Notes under the pieces: generated by a model
What the model was told of the DNA's origin: nothing
Seen by the model: only the letters and a program-made list of their open reading frames with translations
Databases searched by the model: none
Translations under genes and position numbers: made by a program
NCBI GenBank assembly: GCA_963668585.1
Contig: OY764869.1
Coordinates: 1,240,001 to 1,304,000 of the forward strand
DNA from: Bin87 sp963668585
GTDB lineage: Bacteria > Chloroflexota > Dehalococcoidia > Lucifugimonadales > UBA3495
Direction: 5' to 3'
DNA: 64,000 nucleotides
In this document: positions 58,991-64,000 of the stretch, piece after piece
Layout: the number at the start of each line of letters is the position of its first letter
How positions within the stretch are numbered: position 1 is the first letter of the stretch

Positions 58991-59182
58991 ATGTTGTCCC
59001 ATGCTTTTCGGCGCCGTGGAGCGGCAGGGCAACCTGCCTGGTAGATGCTCGACTTCCACTTCCACCGGTCACCGCAGGTTCACGCATCTGCACGGCTGGC
59101 AGTTTGAGTGTTGGGCTGCGATGCTCCGGACGGAAATTTCCGGAGGGAAGCATACCATAACGCCGAATGTCCGAGTATCCTT

Positions 59183-59212
59183 AAAAACGGCCTCCGCCCG
59201 TCAGGGCGGAGG
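59183..59212 (-). terminator. Intrinsic terminator for the coiled-coil gene
   Basis: The stem CCTCCGCCC (59191-59199) with GGGCGGAGG (59204-59212) has a 4-base loop. Read on the minus strand it is followed by GGCCGTTTTT, giving a T5 run. It lies 140 bases after the stop at 59352. Confidence 0.8.
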
Positions 59213-59351
59213 ACTTTGATTGCCTGGGCAACGGCCAACGGGCGAGCCGCCATTGCTCCTGGCGTGCACTACGGCAGATGTATCCGGTCTGATGCGTGTC
59301 GGTGTCCGGCGTCGCGCCCGGCCGCGTTGGAGAGAAACTCCAACGCCGGAC

Positions 59352-60035
59352 TCATTCGTCGGCCCGACCGGATTCCCGGACCGCCGCCGGCGGATTGGGA
59401 TCAACCATCGACACCGGGGGCGGAGGCGGAGGCGCCCGACGCTGTTGCGGCCGGCCTGCTTCGGCTTCGGCGGCAAGTTGCGCCATGATCAGCGTGGTCA
59501 GTTCCCGGCGCATCGGAACGGCGTCAAGGTTGCAGCCGGAGAACACCTCGAAGCCGGGCGACATCGCGTCGATCATCTGGCGCACGCGGGTGCTGCCGTG
59601 CCGCGCCGCGATGATCATCCGGCTGGACTGGGTGTCCCGGATGGAACCGTCGTCCTCGTCGGTGGATTCGGGCAGTTGGTCAATCTCGTCCTCGTAGTCC
59701 ATGCGGTCCACCACGCTTAGAGCGGCGGTGGCTTCTCTCCGGAAGGTGTCAACCTCGCGCAGGGTCCGGGCCAACTGGTCCACCAGGTTGGCGGCGCTTT
59801 CAATGATCGCCGGAAGCTGTTCCTGGGCCTCATTCGCCGCCTGCAACGCGGTGTGAGCCCGGTTCAGAGCATCCTCCCGGTGGTTCTCCCGTTCCTCAAT
59901 GCGCTGCAGCAGGGTCACCTGCTCGCGCAACGCCGGGGCCTCAGACGCCAGCGATTCCAGCCGTTCCACGTAGGCGGCCGCTTCTTCGGCTTTGCGCAGT
60001 CGTTGAGTCAGTTCATCGGAAAATTGGTCTGGCAT
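59352..60035 (-). CDS. Coiled-coil hypothetical protein
   Basis: A 227-residue protein from ATG 60035 with AGGAAGG upstream. Residues 1-100 are a long heptad-rich helix (LTQRLRKAEEAAAYVERLESLASEAPALREQVTLLQRIEERE), residues 115-135 are an acidic linker, and about 140-195 form a second helical part (IIAARHGSTRVRQMIDAMSPG). The C-terminus is Pro-rich (APPPPPPVSMVDPNPP). No membrane segment and no known family. It may be a cytoskeletal or scaffold-type protein, but no function can be given. It has its own terminator. Confidence 0.7.
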   Translation of the reverse strand: MPDQFSDELTQRLRKAEEAAAYVERLESLASEAPALREQVTLLQRIEERENHREDALNRAHTALQAANEAQEQLPAIIESAANLVDQLARTLREVDTFRREATAALSVVDRMDYEDEIDQLPESTDEDDGSIRDTQSSRMIIAARHGSTRVRQMIDAMSPGFEVFSGCNLDAVPMRRELTTLIMAQLAAEAEAGRPQQRRAPPPPPPVSMVDPNPPAAVRESGRADE

Positions 60036-60438
60036 TTTTTGTTTCCTTCCTGCTTACCGTGCCAACCATTCGGCGCCAGTTCGGGCAATTGTGGAATCGG
60101 CTGGCGCTCCGGCAGTTTGTGGATACAGCCAACGGGAGGCCGTTGTCCCGGTTGACCCCAAATTTATAGCAGACTGTCGTCGAATCGCGAGACATAACGG
60201 GTTTGCTGATTTGCGCAATTTTTTGGAATGACGCCAACGCAGCGCATCGAAAGGCATCCGCCAGCGCACCAACCACGGTTGGAGTGTGCATGACGCCCCG
60301 CTCCAGGATGCAATTGCCGGCTGCGGAGTGGCCGATGCCGCGCAGCCTTACGTCGTCCCTCGCGCGCCCTGTACCCCGTTTCATCAACGCCAGGATCAGG
60401 ATCATCTCACGCGTACCCAAGTTTGGTGGCAGGGAAGC

Positions 60439-60545
60439 GTGAGAATCGTGATTGACCGCATTTACGGATTATCAGGATTGGGAACACTCGGCCCCAAACG
60501 GTCTCAATCCGCCTAATCCGTGAATCTTGAAAATCTTGATTCTGA
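60439..60545. repeat. Long imperfect hairpin element (second copy)
   Basis: Left arm AGAATCGTGATT...CGGATTATCAGGATTG and right arm CAATCCGCCTAATCCG...AATCTTGATTCT pair imperfectly over about 40 bases each. It is the same family as 9112-9220. Confidence 0.7.
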
Positions 60546-60668
60546 CAAACTGCCCAAACCGGGTGCGTATGAACGGCAGCATCTGCGGCGCACCGTCCCC
60601 AGATCCCGCCAATCTTGCTCTTGGTGATTCACGGGCCCGAACCGGGTCCGCGTGTGGCGTTCCGCAGA

Positions 60669-60698
60669 TTGGCAACTTTATAAGGTGAAAGGTATAAT
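60669..60698 (+). promoter_or_regulatory. Sigma-70-type promoter of the aminotransferase gene
   Basis: TTGGCA (60669-60674) and a consensus TATAAT (60693-60698) are 18 bases apart. The predicted start point near 60705 leaves a short leader to the GTG at 60732. Confidence 0.7.
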
Positions 60699-60731
60699 GT
60701 CCGGCAATCTTTGCTCATAAGGGGGCATTAC

Positions 60732-61712
60732 GTGACTACCAACGCCACCGCCAATGGCCAGGCTTCCTTCGACTCCGACGAACTGCAGGTGTTTTTCCGC
60801 GGGCAGTACGTTCCGGCTAGCGAGGCCAAAGTAAGCGTAATGACCCATGCCCTGCACTACGGCACCGGCGTATTCGAAGGAATCCGCGGAAACTGGAATG
60901 CCGAACAGGGAGCCATCAACATCTTCCGGATGCGGGAACACTACAAGCGCCTGTTGGACGGCTGCCGTATCCTGATGCTGGACATTCCGTACAACGCGGA
61001 TGATCTCTGCGACATCACCACCCAACTGGTCGAACGGAACCGGCACATCAGCGACATCTACATACGCCCGCTGGCCTACAAGAGCGAAGAACTCGTCGCC
61101 AACCTGAAGTTGCAGGAACTGGCGGCCGATTTCCTGCTCATCACCGTGCCCTTCGGCAACTACCTGGGCAGCGATCGGCTGCGTTGCTGCACGTCGTCCT
61201 GGCGGCGAGTTGACGATCCCATGATCCCGGCCCGCATCAAGGCCTGCGGCATCTACGTCAACAGCATCCTCGCCAAGACCGAGGCCACCCTCAGCGGCTT
61301 CGATGAAGCGATCCTGCTGAATCACGATGGCCATGTTTCGGAAGGATCGGGCGAAAACCTGTTCATGGTGAAGGACGGTCGCGTGTACACGCCCGGCCTG
61401 GAGGACAACGCCCTGGGCGGCATCACTCGGGACACGGTGATGCAACTGGCGCGTAACGAACTAGGGCTGGACATCGATATGCGGACCATCGACCGCAGCG
61501 AACTGTATCTGGCCGACGAGGTGTTCCTCAGCGGCACCGCCGCCCACCTGACCCCGGTGGTGGAACTGGACTGCCGACCCATCGCCGACGGTCAGCCGGG
61601 CCCCATTACCAGCGAACTGCAGCGGATGTATTTCGACATAGTGGTGGGCAACAACCCCAAGTACCGCCACTGGTGCACTGAGGTAAAAACCGGCGATCTG
61701 GTTCCGGCGTAA
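60732..61712 (+). CDS. ilvE: Branched-chain amino acid aminotransferase
   Basis: A 326-residue class IV PLP aminotransferase. The GTG start has AAGGGGG six bases upstream; the next in-frame start upstream (TTG) is less well placed. FFRGQYVPASEAKVSVMTHALHYGTGVFEGIRG is the N-terminal signature. The PLP Lys is Lys-170 in ARIKACGIYVNSILAKTEA. GFDEAILLNHDGHVSEGSGENLFMVKDGRVYTPGLEDNALGGITRDTVMQLA and ADEVFLSGTAAHLTPVVELD are the family C-terminal blocks. It converts 2-oxo acids to Leu, Ile and Val. It appears to be first in an operon with plsY. Confidence 0.94.
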   Translation: MTTNATANGQASFDSDELQVFFRGQYVPASEAKVSVMTHALHYGTGVFEGIRGNWNAEQGAINIFRMREHYKRLLDGCRILMLDIPYNADDLCDITTQLVERNRHISDIYIRPLAYKSEELVANLKLQELAADFLLITVPFGNYLGSDRLRCCTSSWRRVDDPMIPARIKACGIYVNSILAKTEATLSGFDEAILLNHDGHVSEGSGENLFMVKDGRVYTPGLEDNALGGITRDTVMQLARNELGLDIDMRTIDRSELYLADEVFLSGTAAHLTPVVELDCRPIADGQPGPITSELQRMYFDIVVGNNPKYRHWCTEVKTGDLVPA

Positions 61713-61726
61713 CGGAACGGTGTCGC

Positions 61727-62335
61727 ATGCTGTGGCTGTCCGGCGCGGCAGTCCTGCTGGGTTACTTGCTGGGCAGCCTGCCAACCGCCTATCTGATTGC
61801 TCAAAGGGTCGGCAGTTCCTACGCCGATATCAGATTGGCCGGCGATGGCAACGCCGGAGCGGCCAATGTCGGCCGACTGGTGGGTCCCCGTTGGGGCGTG
61901 TTTGTCGGCGCCGTTGATATCGCCAAGGGCGCAGCGCCGGTTCTGCTGTTCAATGCCGTAACGAGTTCGTGGGATAACGTGTCCGGCGCCGGCCTGCTTG
62001 GCGGAATCGCCGCCATCGCCGGCCACATCTGGCCGGTTTGGCTGAGGTTCAGAGGCGGTCGCGGCGCGGCCACCGCGCTGGGTGTGACCGGGGCGGTCCT
62101 CACCGGGCCGGTGCTGCTGGTCGCCCTGCCCGCCCTGGCCATCCTGTGGCGCACCCGCAGCACCACGGCGACGCTGGCCTTCGTTTACATTTCGTCCATC
62201 ATCCTGGCGCGGGCGTTGTTTGACGCATCCTGGGGGGTCATCTGGTACTGCGTCGGGATTTTTGTGACCATCGGCGCCGTGCATTTCTGGAGCCTGAAGT
62301 TTCGCGGCCGGCCCGCCGAGTCAGTGTCGGTGTAG
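61727..62335 (+). CDS. plsY: Acyl-phosphate glycerol-3-phosphate acyltransferase PlsY
   Basis: A 202-residue membrane enzyme with about five helices. GYLLGSLPTAYLIAQR, GDGNAGAANVGRLVGPRWG and AAIAGHIWPVWLRFRGGRGAATALGV are the three PlsY motifs; the normal GSGNPGATN is here GDGNAGAAN and GFKGGKG is RFRGGRG, so the sequence is diverged but the key Gly, Asn and basic residues remain. It acylates glycerol-3-phosphate, the first step of phospholipid synthesis. It starts 14 bases after ilvE. Confidence 0.88.
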   Translation: MLWLSGAAVLLGYLLGSLPTAYLIAQRVGSSYADIRLAGDGNAGAANVGRLVGPRWGVFVGAVDIAKGAAPVLLFNAVTSSWDNVSGAGLLGGIAAIAGHIWPVWLRFRGGRGAATALGVTGAVLTGPVLLVALPALAILWRTRSTTATLAFVYISSIILARALFDASWGVIWYCVGIFVTIGAVHFWSLKFRGRPAESVSV

Positions 62336-62361
62336 GTCCCGCAACCCGGAGAGCCTCGGGA

Positions 62362-63267
62362 TCAGACCACCGCCAGCATCGTGGTGCCTGCCACGATCAT
62401 CACGATGGCGATGAACTTGGCGGCCAGCGCCGACGTCCCCAACGATTCCTGCATCAGACCCAGTCTTCGCCAACTGAGCAGCGACCCGGCGATGAAAACG
62501 AACATCGGCCGCGTCGCCAGCAGCGCCGATGCTGACGATACCGGCCCGAACGAGAAGGACCATACGAACAGCACTATGGCCAGTTGCGGCAGCAACCCCT
62601 CGCCAATCAGGAATGTTGCCAGGGCCTGGCGGGATTGCAACCCGCTCCATAATTTCCGCCAGTTGGAGGGCTGCCCGAACACCGCGAATACCGGCACCAT
62701 CCCCAGTTCCTGCAGCACGAAGACTTCCCAGGGATTCAGGTCTGACAGCACGACCTTGGCCAGGAAAAACGAAAGGCCCAGCCCGATGGAACTTGCCACC
62801 AGCGCGGTCAGGCCCGGCGTGAGACGAAACAGCCGGCGTCCCAGACCCTCTACCGAGACCAGTATCGCCCCGCCCACGACCAGCGCGATGGCAATCCATT
62901 GGAAGGGTCCCACCGTTTCGCCCAATATTGCCAGCGCCAGCAGGGCCACCAGGATGGGGTTGGTCTGGCTGATCGCCACCGCCCGTGAGGCTTCTCCCAG
63001 CTTCAGGCCCAGGAACAGAAACAGCAGCCCAGCGCCGAGACAGACCCCGGACAGGAGACCGATCATCACGGCCTGGGTTGGAGCGGCGGTGGGCCAACCC
63101 ACCACAGCCAGCACTATTCCCCCGCACGTCAGCCGGGTGAGTATGGAACCCGCGCCCAGCACGCCCACGCCGTCGAAGTAGTTGTCCAGCAGCCTCTTGT
63201 GGGCGATATTGGCGAGGCCAAGGGAGGCCGCGCTGCAGATGGCCAGTACAATCCACACGGCGGGCAA
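62362..63267 (-). CDS. EamA/DMT-family transporter
   Basis: A 301-residue membrane protein with ten predicted helices in two EamA repeats: AICSAASLGLANIAHKRLLDNYF near the start, and LTALVASSIGLGLSFFLAKVVLSD at about 150-175 beginning the second half. FLGLKLGEASRAVAISQTNPILVALLALAILGE is the typical end of the first repeat. The start is a TTG or a nearby GTG (63258); neither has a strong ribosome site. Substrates of this family are metabolites or amino acids, and the one here is unknown. Confidence 0.85.
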   Translation of the reverse strand: MPAVWIVLAICSAASLGLANIAHKRLLDNYFDGVGVLGAGSILTRLTCGGIVLAVVGWPTAAPTQAVMIGLLSGVCLGAGLLFLFLGLKLGEASRAVAISQTNPILVALLALAILGETVGPFQWIAIALVVGGAILVSVEGLGRRLFRLTPGLTALVASSIGLGLSFFLAKVVLSDLNPWEVFVLQELGMVPVFAVFGQPSNWRKLWSGLQSRQALATFLIGEGLLPQLAIVLFVWSFSFGPVSSASALLATRPMFVFIAGSLLSWRRLGLMQESLGTSALAAKFIAIVMIVAGTTMLAVV

Positions 63268-63354
63268 GATAGCACAACGCCGACCATGCCAGTAAGCGGG
63301 GTGAGAGTGCCGGCCCTGCTATAATCCGCGATTATCGTATTGGGAGGGCATTTT

Positions 63355-64000
63355 ATGGGCTGGTCGATTCATCATCCGGTGGGGTTGATTCACTACACGC
63401 CGGCGGCGTGCCAACTTGGCTACACACTGTTCTCGACCACCCGCGGCGGGCGCGATGCGTACCTGATTGACATGCGCGGGAATGTCGTCCACCGCTGGCA
63501 TTCCGAAGAGGGCATCCACTACGCCTACCTGCTGGACAACGGGAACCTCCTATGCCGCACCATGCCGCCCGAGGATGCCGGCGGCATCGAGTCCGTGGGC
63601 GGCTCGTCGGCCAGCCTTATCGAACTGGACTGGGACAGCAACGTCGTGTGGGCCTACCGGGACCAGACGCTGCATCATGATTACCAGCGCCTGCCCAACG
63701 GCAACACCCTGGCGCTGCTGTGGGAACCTCTGCCCGACGGCCTGGAAGCCCAGGTGCAGGGTGGCTTCGACGTCGATTTCGCCCCCGGGATGCTGGGCGA
63801 CGTGGTGCGCGAAGTCACCCCGGATGGGACAGCGGTTTGGGAGTGGCGCTCCTGGGAGCATCTGGACGTGGCGGAGGATGTGATCTGCCCGCTGGAAGCG
63901 CGCCGGGAGTGGACGCACCAGAACTGCCTGAACGTAACCCCCGACGGCGACCTGCTGGTGAGCTACCGTCTGACCAGCACTGTGGGCATCGTTGACCGGG
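63355..64000 (+). CDS. Arylsulfotransferase-like (ASST family) beta-propeller, 5' part
   Basis: Open at the right edge; 215 residues visible. GGGAGGG precedes ATG 63355. The repeats GYTLFSTTRGGRDAYLIDMRGNVVHRWHSEEGIHYAYLLDNGNLLCR, SASLIELDWDSNVVWAYRDQTLHHDYQRLPNGNTLALL and VVREVTPDGTAVWEWRSWEHLDV, each with a strand ending in NVVW/TAVWEW and a DNGN or PNGN turn, are typical of arylsulfotransferase/ASST-type six-bladed propellers. HHDYQRLPNGN carries a conserved His of the family. No signal peptide is seen, unlike periplasmic ASST, so a cytosolic relative is possible. Confidence 0.78.
   Translation, partial: MGWSIHHPVGLIHYTPAACQLGYTLFSTTRGGRDAYLIDMRGNVVHRWHSEEGIHYAYLLDNGNLLCRTMPPEDAGGIESVGGSSASLIELDWDSNVVWAYRDQTLHHDYQRLPNGNTLALLWEPLPDGLEAQVQGGFDVDFAPGMLGDVVREVTPDGTAVWEWRSWEHLDVAEDVICPLEARREWTHQNCLNVTPDGDLLVSYRLTSTVGIVDR

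Larger units (their letters stand above)
58933..59351. other. 419-base intergenic region
   Basis: No gene seen. It holds a degenerate GGGCGGG hairpin (58963-58990) and a strong minus-strand terminator (59183-59212). It is the promoter side of the FtsX operon and the 3' side of the coiled-coil gene. Confidence 0.6.
60036..60731. other. 696-base divergent intergenic region
   Basis: No gene supported; the minus-strand frame at 60013-60420 is not convincing. It includes the hairpin repeat at 60439-60545 and the ilvE promoter at 60669-60698. Confidence 0.55.

Noticed and set aside
60013..60420. 135-codon minus-strand gene
   Set aside because: Overlaps the start of the coiled-coil gene in another frame; atypical composition and no domain.
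1..64000. tRNA and rRNA genes
   Set aside because: I scanned for T-loop (GGTTCGAATC-like) and conserved rRNA stretches and found none; GGTTCGACAGG hits are parts of the tandem array.

Overview
The window is high-GC bacterial chromosome. The gene content points to Chloroflexota, most likely the SAR202/Dehalococcoidia side: many secreted lipoproteins with Ala/Pro/Thr-rich linkers, a PAS-LuxR regulator, tandem FtsX-type permeases, an MqnA-like protein, and very many intergenic hairpins built on GGGGCGGGTTTCAAACCC. This is inference from gene content; there is no rRNA marker here and I found no tRNA.

Layout. 1-9.3 kb: the tail of a short-chain dehydrogenase (SDR), two small membrane proteins, an MDR oxidoreductase, a secreted zinc metallopeptidase in two reading frames, an MqnA-like protein, a MetF-like reductase, a composite methyltransferase, a 143-bp tandem repeat and an SDR. 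9.3-14.2 kb: a TPP-dependent decarboxylase-type enzyme, a carboxymuconolactone decarboxylase-like protein, a CDGSH protein, a second SDR and a PAS-LuxR regulator. 14.3-18.3 kb: a zinc-uptake cluster (Fur-family regulator, an 805-codon substrate-binding protein containing an inserted AztD-like beta-propeller, and a membrane permease). 18.6-24.4 kb: FmdB zinc ribbon, OGG, DnaQ-DinG, PHP, then an array with a duplicated higher-order repeat. 25-31 kb: two thioredoxin-fold lipoproteins, a DUF1989 protein and argJ-argB. 31.1-34.8 kb: a TPP riboswitch with intrinsic terminator, an SSS-family transporter and thiC. 35-38.3 kb: two LigB-type dioxygenase paralogs flanking a HEPN-like membrane protein. 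38.5-44.9 kb: two fibronectin-type secreted paralogs (one carrying an HtrA-like protease), a fossil mutS2 3' end, mutS2, and a YafQ/DinJ toxin-antitoxin pair. 44.9-52 kb: a VLRF1-like protein, a DinB-tetrapyrrole methylase fusion, a GarR-like reductase, an enoyl-CoA hydratase, a cyclophilin, an RraA-like protein and a XerD-like recombinase. 52-59 kb: two giant FtsX permeases. 59-64 kb: a coiled-coil protein, ilvE, plsY, an EamA transporter and a partial arylsulfotransferase-like gene.

Four conserved genes are broken by single-base frame changes (metallopeptidase, MqnA-like, methyltransferase fusion, thiC). At least two lie in homopolymer runs (C5 and A4), so residual long-read indels are the simplest explanation; programmed frameshifting or real decay cannot be excluded.

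The best candidate for something undescribed is the zinc-uptake protein at 15314-17686. The AztD-type zinc metallochaperone propeller appears to be inserted into the His-rich loop of the AztC/ZnuA-type binding protein, making one lipoprotein where known systems use two proteins. It sits behind a Fur-family regulator with matching GATAC-N3-GTATC-type dyads.
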